This document shows positions 20,223 through 29,078 of a stretch of 35,167 nucleotides of DNA, one piece after another (the first letter of the stretch is position 1; each line of letters opens with the position of its first letter). The position numbers and the translations under genes are program-made. A model generated the notes under the pieces. The model made no database searches. It was not told the origin of the DNA and saw only the letters and a list, made by a program, of their open reading frames with translations. The stretch comes from Saprospiraceae bacterium (GTDB lineage: Bacteria; Bacteroidota; Bacteroidia; Chitinophagales; Saprospiraceae). The stretch lies in NCBI GenBank assembly GCA_019634275.1, contig JAHQVP010000251.1, positions 1 through 35,167 on the forward strand, in the 5' to 3' direction.

Positions 20223-21176
20223 ATGAGAGCGCTGCTTAACAACAGATGGATTGTAAATGGCTTGACGCTGGCTATGCTGGCCGTGTTGATCATCTGTTTG
20301 TACAGGCCCAGTCAATTCATCTTTCTCCGAACACTGGCTGGGTATTCGCTCCATCTTCTGTTTTTATATCTGGCGGCTGGGTTGGGCTTCATGTTCTTTG
20401 GTCAAAAGAGGCTGCTCTTTACTGCCTTTGCCTGCTGTGCCTGCTTATGCCTTGTACTCAAAGTGAAAGCAGATGCTTCCATTCAAGCCATATCAACAAC
20501 CTCTCAACCTATGCTGCACGTGTTGCAGACCAGTGTATCCAGTATTGCGGGTGCGTGGTCTGATGCATATGAGTCAATCGTCGAAAGTGATCCCGATGTG
20601 ATTGCCATACTGGAAGTTTCGCCCTCGTGGAAGAAAGCACTGGATTCGTATCTGTTGGAAGACTATCCTCACGTGGCCGTCAATCTTCGTATCGATGACT
20701 TTGGGACAGCGATATATTCCAAGACCCCCATCCATCATGTTGATACCCTGGGTTCAAATTCGATACCGAGTCTTCATGTAACTACTGAACTGGTGCCAGA
20801 GACGGCGGTGCACCTCATCCTTTCCAATACGTTCCCTCCACTTTTTCAACAATCCTACCAAGATCTGAGACAGCAACTGACCGACATTGGACAGGTTGCT
20901 GGGCAACTCTCAGATAGGGCCTTACTTACGCTCGGCAACTACAATCTTGATCAGTTCTCCGATGAGCTTCAGGACTTTCGAGCGCTGGGAGGGTTAGAAG
21001 ACAGCCGCAAAACCATGACGCCTTCTTTGAGCCCCCCTACCAACCACATCTTCTTTAATGAAATGCTGGATTTTCAACACTTTTCCAATCTGTATGATGC
21101 TTCGTCTCGACGCATCGGCATACAGGGGATTTATCAGTATCGCGATGAAGAAAATATGGCAACGAGAGTCCAATAG
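20223..21176 (+). CDS. Membrane-anchored EEP-fold protein, probably catalytically inactive
   Basis: A 317-residue protein starting at ATG 20223, 1 base after the preceding stop. Three N-terminal hydrophobic helices (about 12-26, 35-55, 62-80) are followed by an endonuclease/exonuclease/phosphatase-like domain: DPDVIAILEVSP (Glu131 retained), DDFGTAIYSKTPI ('fG.aiySr.pi'), then weakened motifs. Where active members have NtH, GDxN and DH, this one has NTF (Phe204), GNYN (Asn239) and NH (Asn274). Key His and Asp residues are thus replaced, so nuclease or phosphatase activity is doubtful. It overlaps dgkA by 32 bases. Fold assignment is motif-based and fairly confident; inactivity is inference. 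Confidence 0.75.
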   Translation: MRALLNNRWIVNGLTLAMLAVLIICLYRPSQFIFLRTLAGYSLHLLFLYLAAGLGFMFFGQKRLLFTAFACCACLCLVLKVKADASIQAISTTSQPMLHVLQTSVSSIAGAWSDAYESIVESDPDVIAILEVSPSWKKALDSYLLEDYPHVAVNLRIDDFGTAIYSKTPIHHVDTLGSNSIPSLHVTTELVPETAVHLILSNTFPPLFQQSYQDLRQQLTDIGQVAGQLSDRALLTLGNYNLDQFSDELQDFRALGGLEDSRKTMTPSLSPPTNHIFFNEMLDFQHFSNLYDASSRRIGIQGIYQYRDEENMATRVQ

Positions 21177-21522
21177 TTTTCGCTGCGCATGGCGAGGTGT
21201 GCGGCTTTTCTTTAAGGGGGAGATTCATGCCCGAGTACATTTTCTTATCCTGTTCTTTGTGCTACTTCTTGCATACTTTTTCGATTGCTCAACCATGGAA
21301 TACATTGCGCTCATCAGCTTAAGTGCCATCGTCCTTTGCGCGGAAGCATTGAACTCCGCCATCGAGCGATTATGCGATGTAGTGCAACCGGAACTTGATG
21401 AACGCATTCGTGACATCAAAGACATTGCTGCAGGAGCTGTACTGATCAGTGCAATCGGTGCGCTGGTTGCAGGTCTGCTTATCTTTGGTCCAAAAATCTT
21501 CAGCTTGGTGAGCGACTTCTAA
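21145..21522 (+). CDS. dgkA: Diacylglycerol/undecaprenol kinase family protein
   Basis: Small integral membrane lipid kinase; in this family the substrate is diacylglycerol or undecaprenol, recycled for envelope synthesis. The 125-residue protein from ATG 21145 (MKKIWQRESNSFRCAWRGV) has three membrane helices and the signature EALNSAIERLCDVVQPE followed by KDIAAGAVLISAIGALVAG. The longer ORF from 21058 lies inside the preceding gene and its extra residues do not match the family. It overlaps the EEP-fold gene by 32 bases, so it belongs to the lamin-tail/EEP transcript. Sequence alone does not separate diacylglycerol from undecaprenol specificity. Confidence 0.92.
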   Translation: MKKIWQRESNSFRCAWRGVRLFFKGEIHARVHFLILFFVLLLAYFFDCSTMEYIALISLSAIVLCAEALNSAIERLCDVVQPELDERIRDIKDIAAGAVLISAIGALVAGLLIFGPKIFSLVSDF

Positions 21523-21545
21523 CAAGATGTCCTTGTTAAGAAAGC

Positions 21546-21599
21546 GGAGGCGAACTTGTGTCGAGAGCTTTTTCATTGACCTATGCCAAGCTCGCCTCC
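21546..21599. repeat. Long inverted repeat between convergent genes
   Basis: GGAGGCGAACTTG (21546-21558) and CAAGCTCGCCTCC (21587-21599) are inverted copies with one mismatch, separated by 28 bases, between dgkA and the YXWGXW-like gene. No T-run follows on either strand. A smaller hairpin CCTCA-N6-TGAGG lies at 21648-21663. It may act as a bidirectional end-of-transcript structure or be a small repeat element. Confidence 0.45.
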
Positions 21600-21669
21600 T
21601 GAGTCAATAAAGGAAGTACGATGAGGCCATGACCATCGAACCTACCACCTCACTGAAATGAGGCCTTCA

Positions 21670-22026
21670 TCATCGGTACCGGACAATGCGGTACAACCCT
21701 CTTCCGATCGGCACTGCCAAATATCGGGGTCGATAAAATGCTAGTCTACCGTAAAACCGATTGTATGTCTTCCAACGGTAGTAATCATGGTCAAATGACC
21801 AATAGCCTTCTTTCCATGTCCATGCCTGATGCTTCTTCTTCCACTTCCAGCGACCCTCACGCCACACGTGGAATTCACTGGGGCGTTCGGGAATTTCTTC
21901 CTGGAGTTTTTCAGGACGGGGAGGTTTTTTAAAATCCGCTTCTGCGATAGCCAAGGCGTCAGCGTTCGCGATTGCAGGTACAAAGGCAAGAATTAAGCAT
22001 GCCATCACTAAGATTTGCTTTTTCAT
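21670..22026 (-). CDS. Small exported aromatic-rich protein, YXWGXW-repeat-like
   Basis: A 118-residue exported protein. The start is set at MKKQILVMACLILAFVPAIANA (22026), a clear signal peptide; the track's longer ORF from a GTG at 22116 adds implausible residues. The mature part has a Pro/Glu segment, then two aromatic repeats (FHVWREGRWKWKKK and WTWKEGYWSFDHD) like the WxxGxW repeats of small envelope proteins, and a basic Arg/Tyr-rich tail. Its likely place is the periplasm or outer membrane surface; function is unknown. It lies 151 bases downstream of mnmG on the same strand. A 15-base inverted repeat TTGACTTTAAGTCAA at 22126-22140 is in the gap. Confidence 0.78.
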   Translation of the reverse strand: MKKQILVMACLILAFVPAIANADALAIAEADFKKPPRPEKLQEEIPERPSEFHVWREGRWKWKKKHQAWTWKEGYWSFDHDYYRWKTYNRFYGRLAFYRPRYLAVPIGRGLYRIVRYR

Positions 22027-22177
22027 GTTGGAGAATTTTAGTGAGGTAGCCTCTATTCCATACCTACGCTTTCCTCCCATAACCCATCGGCTAGTCAATC
22101 TGGTGCGTATGCGCACAGGTTTAGATTGACTTTAAGTCAAAGGTCATCAATTTGTTAAAGGGTGGGCCGGATACCCA

Positions 22178-24040
22178 TCAACGGCCTACATGAACCAGGA
22201 GTACGGAAATATCACTGGGTGACACTCCACTTATCCTACTGGCCTGGCCGATGGTGCGCGGGCGGATCTCGGTGAGTTTTTCTTTGGCTTCTGAGGACAG
22301 GGAGGGAAGATCATAGTCAAAGTCTGGATGAAGATGCACATCCTCCAGGCGGTTCATCTTGTCCACCAATTCCTCTTCTTTTTTGATGTATCCGGCATAC
22401 TTCATCGAAACCTCAGCCAGTTCGAGTGTCTCCTCGCCATACTTTCCCAGGACTTGTTGTGCCTCAGGGAGTGCACCACATAAGGCACTTAAGGTAATAT
22501 GCGGCCGGATCAAGAGGCTCTCTAACTTCACCTTCTGTTTGAGAGGTGCCGATCCCTGAGCATCCAAAAAAGGATTGATCTTGCTCGGATCAACGCTGTA
22601 CTTTCGCATAAATCGATGGATCTCTAGCACATCTTCCTCACGATTTCGAACGCATTCCAAGCGCTCCTCCAGTCCCAGCATTCCGATTTCTGCCACCCGT
22701 GGAGTCAGACGAAGGTCGGCATTGTCTTGCCGCAACAAGATGCGGTACTCTGCTCGGGACGTAAACATGCGATAGGGTTCGTCGGTGCCCTTATTGATCA
22801 GATCATCTATAAGCACTCCGATGTACGCCTCCGATCGCTTGAGCACAAAAGGGTCCGAATCAGCGTGTCGCAAGTGGGCATTGATGCCTGCCATGAGACC
22901 CTGCGAGGCTGCTTCTTCGTATCCCGTAGTACCATTGATCTGACCAGCAAAAAAGAGAGAATCAATCAACTTGGTCTCCAGGTTGGCCTTGAGTTGGATG
23001 GGGGGGAAGTAATCGTACTCGATCGCGTATCCGGGTCGGAACATTTTGGCATTCTCGAATCCACGGATTTTTCGCAATGCCCTAAACTGCACGTCTTCGG
23101 GCAAGGAAGAGCTAAATCCATTGACATAGACTTCGCAAGTCTTCCAACCCTCAGGTTCAACAAAAAGTTGGTGCCGGTCACGTTCGCTAAAACGATCAAT
23201 CTTATCCTCAATACTTGGGCAGTAACGCGGTCCAGTGCCCCGAATCCGCCCATTAAACATAGGGGAGCGGTCAAATCCTTCCTTTAGCAAGTCGTGTACT
23301 TCGGGACTGGTGTAAGTGATATGACAAGGCCGCTGTTTCTGCAATGCGGGGGTGTCTGTAAAAGAAAATTTTCCCGGCTTCTCGTCACCAGGTTGTTCCT
23401 CCATCACACTCCAATCTATGCTCCGTCCATCCACTCGGGGAGGAGTCCCGGTTTTCATTCTGCCAGATTCGAATCCCAATGATTCCAGCTGTGCCGTAAT
23501 TCCGGTAGCCGCTCGTTCTCCAGCTCGACCGCCTCCAAACTGTTTTTCGCCGATGTGGATGATGCCATTTAAGAAGGTGCCATTGGTTAGAACCACGGTA
23601 TGTGCCGGAATCTCAATGCCCATGCCAGTCTGCACTCCCACTGCTCTCTTATCCTTAACGAGGATACCTGTGATCATCTCCTGCCAGAAATCAATGCGTG
23701 GATGTGCCTCCAACTTCAGTCTCCATAGCTCAGCAAAACGCATGCGGTCACTCTGAGCCCGAGGACTCCACATGGCCGGACCTTTCGACTTGTTCAGCAT
23801 TCTGAATTGGATCATGGTATGATCCGTTACGATCCCACTATAGCCTCCAAGTGCATCCACTTCGCGAACGATCTGGCCTTTCGCGACTCCACCCATGGCA
23901 GGATTGCACGACATCTGTGCAATGGTCTGCATGTTCATGGTTGCCAGAAGCACATGAGATCCCATATTGGCTGCTGCCACTGCAGCTTCACAGCCGGCAT
24001 GACCAGCACCAACCACAATCACATCATACGTTGGAAACAT
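22178..24040 (-). CDS. mnmG: tRNA uridine-5-carboxymethylaminomethyl modification enzyme
   Basis: FAD-dependent partner of MnmE in making (c)mnm5U34 in tRNA wobble positions. The 620-residue length is typical. The FAD-binding motif [19 protein letters not shown] opens the protein; [47 protein letters not shown] and [20 protein letters not shown] follow; the C-terminal MnmE/tRNA-binding region ends with [22 protein letters not shown]. The start is ATG 24040, 22 bases from a TACCTTTG element. mnmE is not in the window. Confidence 0.97.
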   Translation of the reverse strand: MFPTYDVIVVGAGHAGCEAAVAAANMGSHVLLATMNMQTIAQMSCNPAMGGVAKGQIVREVDALGGYSGIVTDHTMIQFRMLNKSKGPAMWSPRAQSDRMRFAELWRLKLEAHPRIDFWQEMITGILVKDKRAVGVQTGMGIEIPAHTVVLTNGTFLNGIIHIGEKQFGGGRAGERAATGITAQLESLGFESGRMKTGTPPRVDGRSIDWSVMEEQPGDEKPGKFSFTDTPALQKQRPCHITYTSPEVHDLLKEGFDRSPMFNGRIRGTGPRYCPSIEDKIDRFSERDRHQLFVEPEGWKTCEVYVNGFSSSLPEDVQFRALRKIRGFENAKMFRPGYAIEYDYFPPIQLKANLETKLIDSLFFAGQINGTTGYEEAASQGLMAGINAHLRHADSDPFVLKRSEAYIGVLIDDLINKGTDEPYRMFTSRAEYRILLRQDNADLRLTPRVAEIGMLGLEERLECVRNREEDVLEIHRFMRKYSVDPSKINPFLDAQGSAPLKQKVKLESLLIRPHITLSALCGALPEAQQVLGKYGEETLELAEVSMKYAGYIKKEEELVDKMNRLEDVHLHPDFDYDLPSLSSEAKEKLTEIRPRTIGQASRISGVSPSDISVLLVHVGR

Positions 24041-24061
24041 GTGCTACTTTGGAATGAAGGG

Positions 24062-24069
24062 CAAAGGTA
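24062..24069 (-). promoter_or_regulatory. -7 promoter element before mnmG
   Basis: TACCTTTG on the minus strand matches the Bacteroidota -7 box, implying a leader of about 18 bases. No TTG at exactly 19 bases upstream. Confidence 0.45.
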
Positions 24070-24131
24070 CAAATCGGAGTCAAGGCTGCTCACCCATTGG
24101 GAAACTCCGCATTATGTATTCCCGGCCTGGA

Positions 24132-24662
24132 TTAGTTGTCTTCCTCGACCTCTTCCTCGTCTTCATCAACGATCTCGGCATCGTGCAGGGCATACATGAG
24201 ACGGTTAATGTCATCTGCATTGAGCTCTAGCTTGCCTTTTAGGGTGACTTGCTCTGCTGTATATTCGACTGCTTCAGCGGAATATACTTCCATTACGGTC
24301 TCTGGACCGGCACCACCACAGAAAAAGCACATGCTGTACGGATAGGCTGAAAAAATGAATTCTTTATGGCTTTTGTACCCTTCCACTGGGATGATATACC
24401 CACGAATGGTGATCTCGCCATCTTCCATGGCTTTGATCTCCTCGCTGAACACCGGGACATCCACCTTAAAACCCATCAGCTCGTCATACTGCTTTGTAAA
24501 GGTGATTTTGGACAACTTCTTCCAGGTATTCTCTTGCTTAACTGGTGCCGTGGTTTCTTGCACGGTCTCGACAGCCGTAGCTTGTGCATCATCATCTTGA
24601 GCCCATCCTATTGTCAGAATCAATGCGCTCATGCAAATGGTAAGTAGTCCCTTAAGAATCAT
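24132..24662 (-). CDS. Exported DUF3299-like protein with acidic tail
   Basis: A 176-residue protein with a signal peptide (LKGLLTICMSALILTIGWAQ) followed by a linker rich in Ala, Thr, Asp and Glu. The folded part contains ITIRGYIIPVEGYKSHKEF and SAYPYSMCFFCGGAGPETVMEV, the pattern I associate with DUF3299 proteins; the CxxC (CFFC) and Gly-Gly-Ala turn are conserved-looking and could bind a metal or be redox-active. The C-terminus is strongly acidic (VDEDEEEVEEDN). Function is unknown; a role in envelope metal handling is only a guess. It is upstream of mnmG on the same strand, but mnmG has its own promoter element. Confidence 0.75.
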   Translation of the reverse strand: MILKGLLTICMSALILTIGWAQDDDAQATAVETVQETTAPVKQENTWKKLSKITFTKQYDELMGFKVDVPVFSEEIKAMEDGEITIRGYIIPVEGYKSHKEFIFSAYPYSMCFFCGGAGPETVMEVYSAEAVEYTAEQVTLKGKLELNADDINRLMYALHDAEIVDEDEEEVEEDN

Positions 24663-24833
24663 CTTGTACAGTCTTTTATGTCCTAACGCCGATCATTGCA
24701 TCTAGGTTCTTTCCAGCTTGTTAGCATACCTTTAAATAACGACCGGCCGACGAAGTTACATGCTTTCGAGAGAAGGAACAAGAGCTCTTCTGTCCTAAGC
24801 CACTAAAAATGTGTCTGTTCTGTAGATAAAACC

Positions 24834-24841
24834 TATCTTTG
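24834..24841 (+). promoter_or_regulatory. -7 promoter element before yceD-rpmF operon
   Basis: TATCTTTG matches the Bacteroidota -7 box and lies 24 bases before the yceD ATG. No exact TTG at 19 bases upstream (TGT is there). Confidence 0.5.
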
Positions 24842-24865
24842 CCGGCCCAAAAGTTCTTTGTAGGA

Positions 24866-25369
24866 ATGAAGGAGGTGGAAGGATACACGATTGACTACCG
24901 CAACCTATCGGATGGAATGCATCAATTTGACTTCTCTCTTGGCGATGATTTCTTTTCGTCAATAGAAAGTTCGTTGATAACATCTGGTCAAGTCGAGGTG
25001 CAATTGAATCTCTCCAAACACGAACGCATGGGTTCGATTCAGATAGAACACCACGGAAAGGTGCTTTCTGTTTGTGATCGCTGTATGGAACCGCTTGATT
25101 TGCCGTTAGAAGGGCAAACTTCTCTGCTGGTGCAGGGATCTGAGGCCATAGATGATGAGGACGAAGAAGTGCTGGTGTCCGATGTTGATGGAAAATTGCA
25201 TTTGGCAAAGGTCATTTACGATTATGTGTCATTGTCGATTCCCATAACCAAGTATTGTGACACAAACCCTCCTTGCCATACAAAGCTGATGGAAAAGCTG
25301 GTTGAATCGACCGAGGAGTCGGGACATCCAGTCTGGAATGAATTAAAGAAATTGAAACTTAAAGACTAG
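24866..25369 (+). CDS. yceD: YceD/DUF177 family protein
   Basis: A 167-residue DUF177 protein, the usual partner encoded before ribosomal protein L32 and implicated in large-subunit rRNA accumulation. The conserved CDRCMEPLDLPLEG and VIYDYVSLSIPITKYC are present, with a further Cys in NPPCHTKL. I start at ATG 24866 (MKEVEGYTIDY); the ORF track's 24839 start is a TTG inside the promoter element. rpmF begins 3 bases after its stop. First gene of a five-gene operon. Confidence 0.88.
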   Translation: MKEVEGYTIDYRNLSDGMHQFDFSLGDDFFSSIESSLITSGQVEVQLNLSKHERMGSIQIEHHGKVLSVCDRCMEPLDLPLEGQTSLLVQGSEAIDDEDEEVLVSDVDGKLHLAKVIYDYVSLSIPITKYCDTNPPCHTKLMEKLVESTEESGHPVWNELKKLKLKD

Positions 25370-25372
25370 AAA

Positions 25373-25567
25373 ATGGCTCATCCTAAGAGTAGAATTTCGA
25401 AACAACGGAAGCGCAAGCGTCGCACGCACAAGAAGCTCACCGCTCCTCAGATCGCGATCTGCCAGACTACTGGAGAACCGCACCTGTACCACCGCGCATA
25501 CGAAGTAGATGGTGATCTATACTACCGAGGAAAGATTCTCATTAAGGAGGCTGAAGATGAAGATTAA
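25373..25567 (+). CDS. rpmF: 50S ribosomal protein L32
   Basis: A 64-residue ribosomal protein of the large subunit. It starts [19 protein letters not shown], the standard L32 opening, and continues [24 protein letters not shown]. The usual zinc-binding cysteine pairs of some L32 proteins are absent apart from one Cys, so this is a C-minus (zinc-independent) form. Its stop codon shares a base with the ridA start (TAATG). In many bacteria plsX and fabH follow rpmF; here ridA and trpS follow. Confidence 0.96.
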   Translation: MAHPKSRISKQRKRKRRTHKKLTAPQIAICQTTGEPHLYHRAYEVDGDLYYRGKILIKEAEDED

Positions 25568-25965
25568 TGGCACGAAAAATCATTAATACCTCTTCCGCTC
25601 CAGCTCCCGTAGGGCCGTACAATCAGGCTATCATTGCGGGTGGCATGCTGCACATATCAGGACAGATCGCGATTGTGCCCGCCACCGGAGAACTGAAAAT
25701 CGATGGTACCATCGAAGAGGAAACCCATCAGGTGATGAAAAACATAGGCAACATCCTGGCAGAGGCAGGATGCAGTTTTGATGATGTGGTGAAGTGTTCT
25801 GTATTTGTTAAGGACATGCACTTGTATGGACGGATTAATGCGGTCTATGCAGAATACTTCAATGACGATACCGCTCCAGCTCGAGAACTGGTTGAAGTGG
25901 CCAACCTCCCTAAGTTTGTCAACATTGAAATCTCGACCCTCGCGGTAGTGCCTACAGGCAAATAG
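25567..25965 (+). CDS. ridA: RidA family reactive enamine/imine deaminase
   Basis: Hydrolyses reactive 2-aminoacrylate-type intermediates released by PLP enzymes such as threonine dehydratase. The 132-residue protein shows the family landmarks APVGPYNQAI, LHISGQIAI, VKCSVFVKDM and the active-site Arg within APARELVEVANLPK. Its start overlaps the rpmF stop by 1 base and trpS begins 12 bases after its end, so it is inside a translation-related operon. PLP enzyme gcvP is encoded 3 kb away, but no direct link can be shown. Confidence 0.94.
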   Translation: MARKIINTSSAPAPVGPYNQAIIAGGMLHISGQIAIVPATGELKIDGTIEEETHQVMKNIGNILAEAGCSFDDVVKCSVFVKDMHLYGRINAVYAEYFNDDTAPARELVEVANLPKFVNIEISTLAVVPTGK

Positions 25966-25977
25966 CATCTTCTCCCT

Positions 25978-26991
25978 ATGACTTCTCCAAAGCGCGTTCT
26001 ATCGTGCATTCAACCAACTGGCAACCTGCACCTTGGCAGGTACTTTGGGGCCATCCAAAATTGGGTTGGGCTTCAAGAGAAATATGAGTGCCTTTACGGC
26101 ATTGTGGACCTCCATGCCATGACCATGCCCTACGACCCGAAGAAGCTGACTGCTGCTACATGGGAACTGGCCTTTAACTTAGTGGCATGTGGCCTCAAAC
26201 CGGAAAATATCTTTATCCAATCCTTAATTCCGGAGCATATTGAGCTGAGTTGGATCTTCAATTGCATGACTGGATTTGGAGAGCTGGGCAAGATGACGCA
26301 ATTCAAGGACAAAAGCCGCCAAGTCCAGGAAAAGGGTTCGGATGCTCAAATCACGAGCGGACTCTATACCTACCCTGTCTTGCAAGCGGCCGACATATTG
26401 ATCTACAGGGCTGACTACGTTCCGGTTGGAAAAGATCAGGAGCAACACTTGGAGCTCACGCGCAATATTGCGGGTCGGTTTAATCACCGCACTGGCAAAC
26501 CTTATTTCGTGCTGCCTGAACCGCTTTTTACAGAGATACCCAAGGTGATGTCCACGGCGGACCCTACAAGAAAGATGAGTGCTAGCTTGGGCGAAAAGCA
26601 CAACATCAATTTGTTTGCATCCCCTGAAAAAATCGTCAAGCAAATCCGATCAGCAGTCACGGATACAGGGGACACCAACGGCCTCATGAGTCCGGGGGTC
26701 GAAAACCTGTTTAGTCTCCTTAAAGCGGCGGGAGCTGAAGACGATCATGCAGCCTTTATGCAACACTTCGAAAATGGCACGTTGCGATATGGCGATCTAA
26801 AACAAGCCGTTTCGGAGGCTATTGTCTCCATGACCGAGCCGTTCCGTGATCGAAAAGCAGAAATACTGGCAGACAAAAAAGCCATGAAGGCCCAAATTCG
26901 GTCTTCCACTCAGCGGATTCGTTCATTGGCACAAGAAACGGTGAGAGAGGTGAAAGAAATGATGGGGCTATTGAATGTGCGTCAAGCATGA
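25978..26991 (+). CDS. trpS: Tryptophanyl-tRNA synthetase
   Basis: Class I aminoacyl-tRNA synthetase that charges tRNA-Trp. The 337-residue length is standard. The HIGH-type motif is in PTGNLHLGRYFGA (HLG at 18-20), the tryptophan pocket region includes DLHAMT, and the KMSKS loop reads KMSAS (199-203). An insert-like SRQVQEKGSDAQITSG segment precedes TYPVLQAADIL. Its stop overlaps the ATG of the FAH-family gene (ATGA), indicating coupling. Confidence 0.96.
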   Translation: MTSPKRVLSCIQPTGNLHLGRYFGAIQNWVGLQEKYECLYGIVDLHAMTMPYDPKKLTAATWELAFNLVACGLKPENIFIQSLIPEHIELSWIFNCMTGFGELGKMTQFKDKSRQVQEKGSDAQITSGLYTYPVLQAADILIYRADYVPVGKDQEQHLELTRNIAGRFNHRTGKPYFVLPEPLFTEIPKVMSTADPTRKMSASLGEKHNINLFASPEKIVKQIRSAVTDTGDTNGLMSPGVENLFSLLKAAGAEDDHAAFMQHFENGTLRYGDLKQAVSEAIVSMTEPFRDRKAEILADKKAMKAQIRSSTQRIRSLAQETVREVKEMMGLLNVRQA

Positions 26992-27596
26992 AAATAATTT
27001 GCATCGGCCGGAACTACCGGGATCACGCCAAAGAGCTACAAAACCCCGTACCCACTTCTCCTTTGGTTTTCATGAAACCTCCTACGGCCCTACTGCTTGA
27101 AAATCGGCCTTTCTACATTCCCGGATTTAGCAAATCAGTACACTACGAACTTGAGGTAGTATTGAAAATTTGCAAGAATGGTCGTCATGTTCAGCCCGAA
27201 TTTGCAGCCGGGTACTATGAAGAAATTGGACTGGGCATTGATTTTACGGCTCGCGACTTACAGAGCGAGTTGAAAGCCAAGGGGCATCCATGGGAAAAAG
27301 CGAAAGCCTTTGATCATTCGGCAGCGCTAAGTCCATTTATTTCAATTGATGAGGTAGATCGCAATGCCATTAAGTTTTCACTTACGAAGAACGGTGAGGT
27401 AGTACAGCAAGGAAACACGAGCGATCTCATCTTTTCCTTTGACTTCCTCATCTGCCATCTTTCTCAGTACTTTAAATTGCAAATGGGTGACCTCATCTAC
27501 ACAGGCACCCCGGCTGGTGTAGGGCCTGTTGCCAAAGGCGATAAGTTGGTAGGCTACTTAGAGGGCAAGGAATTGCTTACTTGCGAAATCAGGTAA
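26988..27596 (+). CDS. Fumarylacetoacetate hydrolase family protein
   Basis: A 202-residue single-domain FAH-fold enzyme, of the size of acylpyruvate hydrolases and oxaloacetate decarboxylases/tautomerases. It starts MKIICIGRNYRDHAKEL, a typical FAHD1-like opening. The metal ligands are Glu54 and Glu56 in VHYELEV and Asp85 in GIDFTARD; substrate loops are GHPWEKAKAFDHSA and IYTGTPAGVGPV. The exact substrate cannot be read from sequence. It is the last gene of the yceD operon and overlaps trpS by 4 bases. Confidence 0.9.
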   Translation: MKIICIGRNYRDHAKELQNPVPTSPLVFMKPPTALLLENRPFYIPGFSKSVHYELEVVLKICKNGRHVQPEFAAGYYEEIGLGIDFTARDLQSELKAKGHPWEKAKAFDHSAALSPFISIDEVDRNAIKFSLTKNGEVVQQGNTSDLIFSFDFLICHLSQYFKLQMGDLIYTGTPAGVGPVAKGDKLVGYLEGKELLTCEIR

Positions 27597-27612
27597 GACA
27601 GAAGTAAAAATA

Positions 27613-27620
27613 TACCTTTG
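27613..27620 (+). promoter_or_regulatory. -7 promoter element before metK
   Basis: TACCTTTG matches the Bacteroidota -7 box. The implied leader is about 36 bases, too short for a known SAM riboswitch. No TTG 19 bases upstream; the nearest is 29 bases away. Confidence 0.5.
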
Positions 27621-27659
27621 CCGCCACTCCTATTACATTAATACAGAATATGTATCTCC

Positions 27660-28919
27660 ATGTCTAAGCAAAACTACCTCTTCACTTCCGAATCTGTTTC
27701 CGAGGGCCACCCTGACAAGGTTGCCGATCAGATATCTGATGCCATATTGGATGCTTTCCTGACGCAGGACCCTGATGCTCGAGTAGCTTGTGAAACGCTT
27801 GTTACAACGGGATTGGCGGTCATTTCAGGGGAGGTTACTAGTAAGGCTTATGTAGACGTGCAGAAGACCGCACGCGAAGTCATTCGCAAGATTGGGTATA
27901 CCCGATCAGAGTATCAATTTGATGCTGATTCCTGTGGAGTGATTGCCACCATTCATGAACAATCACCCGATATCGCCCAAGGTGTGGATTCCGATAGTGA
28001 CAAGGAGCAAGGAGCAGGAGATCAGGGGATGATGTTCGGTTATGCAACGGACGAAACGGCCAACTACATGCCATTGCCACTTGAGCTCTCTCATCTTCTG
28101 CTGATGGAGCTGGCCAGCATCCGCAAAAGGGGCAAGGAAATGACCTATTTAAGACCAGACTCTAAGTCACAGGTGACCATCGAATACGATGCAGATCACA
28201 AGCCCCTTCGAATCGAGACGATTGTGCTGTCTACTCAACACGATGACTTTGCAAAAGAGGAGCGCATGTTAAAACGCATAGAGAAAGACGTGCGTGAAAT
28301 TGTCATCCCACGAGTGGCTAAGAAAGTGCCTGCGCGTGTACGAAAGCTCTTTGCTGAGGACTTTAAATTGTACGTTAATCCCACTGGAAAATTTGTCATT
28401 GGTGGTCCGCATGGGGATACGGGTCTCACCGGTAGAAAAATCATTGTGGATACTTATGGGGGGAATGGTGCTCATGGGGGTGGAGCCTTTTCAGGCAAGG
28501 ACCCTTCAAAAGTAGATCGTTCTGCAGCCTATGCCACGCGCCACATAGCAAAGAACCTGGTTGCTGCCGGAGTAGCAAAGAAATGTTTGGTGCAGGTGGC
28601 CTACGCCATTGGAGTTGCCGAGCCCGTTGGCCTTTATGTAAATACCTACGGAACTGCCGTCAATAACCTCTCCGATACCGAGATTGCGGCGGGTATCAAA
28701 GAGTTGTTTGACCTTCGTCCCGGGAGCATCGTGAAACGCTATGGCCTTAAGAACCCCATCTATTTCGAAACGGCAGCCTATGGGCATATGGGCAGAAAAC
28801 CGGGAACTAAGAAAGTCCGAATTGGCCTGAATGGAAAGGGTCGGGAAAAAAATGTTGAGACCTTTACTTGGGAAAAACTGGACATGATCAAGCCGATCAA
28901 GAAACGTTTTGGCCTGTAA
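27660..28919 (+). CDS. metK: S-adenosylmethionine synthetase
   Basis: Makes S-adenosylmethionine from methionine and ATP; supplies the methyltransferases of the cell, including the RsmI-like enzyme in this window. The 419-residue protein has [19 protein letters not shown] at the N-terminus, the ATP motif [26 protein letters not shown] and [19 protein letters not shown]. It is somewhat longer than the E. coli enzyme, mostly through its C-terminal tail and loops. It has its own promoter element and a clear terminator, so it is a single-gene unit. Confidence 0.97.
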   Translation: MSKQNYLFTSESVSEGHPDKVADQISDAILDAFLTQDPDARVACETLVTTGLAVISGEVTSKAYVDVQKTAREVIRKIGYTRSEYQFDADSCGVIATIHEQSPDIAQGVDSDSDKEQGAGDQGMMFGYATDETANYMPLPLELSHLLLMELASIRKRGKEMTYLRPDSKSQVTIEYDADHKPLRIETIVLSTQHDDFAKEERMLKRIEKDVREIVIPRVAKKVPARVRKLFAEDFKLYVNPTGKFVIGGPHGDTGLTGRKIIVDTYGGNGAHGGGAFSGKDPSKVDRSAAYATRHIAKNLVAAGVAKKCLVQVAYAIGVAEPVGLYVNTYGTAVNNLSDTEIAAGIKELFDLRPGSIVKRYGLKNPIYFETAAYGHMGRKPGTKKVRIGLNGKGREKNVETFTWEKLDMIKPIKKRFGL

Positions 28920-28960
28920 GTGAACAACTTCTCCAAACACCCAGTTTAACTAGTGTATAC

Positions 28961-28994
28961 AGATGGTTCTTACACCTTCAGGTGTCCATCTTTT
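28961..28994 (+). terminator. Probable intrinsic terminator after metK
   Basis: AGATGG pairs with CCATCT and, inside it, ACACC pairs with GGTGT around a TTCA tetraloop; five bases (TTCTT) bulge on the left side. TTTT follows the stem. It lies 41 bases after the metK stop and is the clearest terminator in the window. Confidence 0.7.
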
Positions 28995-29078
28995 ATGAGT
29001 AGCAGCAGCAAAAGATGCTGAAAAATCTGCTCGTACTGTACTAAATTCGCGCATCCAACAATTTGCAATACTTTTCCA

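Noticed and set aside
22727-23287. 186-codon plus-strand ORF
   Set aside because: Antisense to mnmG; composition follows the mnmG codons and no motif is visible.
24663-24833. RNA gene or small ORF in the divergent gap before yceD
   Set aside because: Only a short palindrome (AAGAGCTCTT) and a weak TACCTTTA box; no tRNA-like fold or coding signal.
27597-27659. SAM riboswitch upstream of metK
   Set aside because: The gap is only 63 bases and the predicted leader about 36, with no recognisable riboswitch core.
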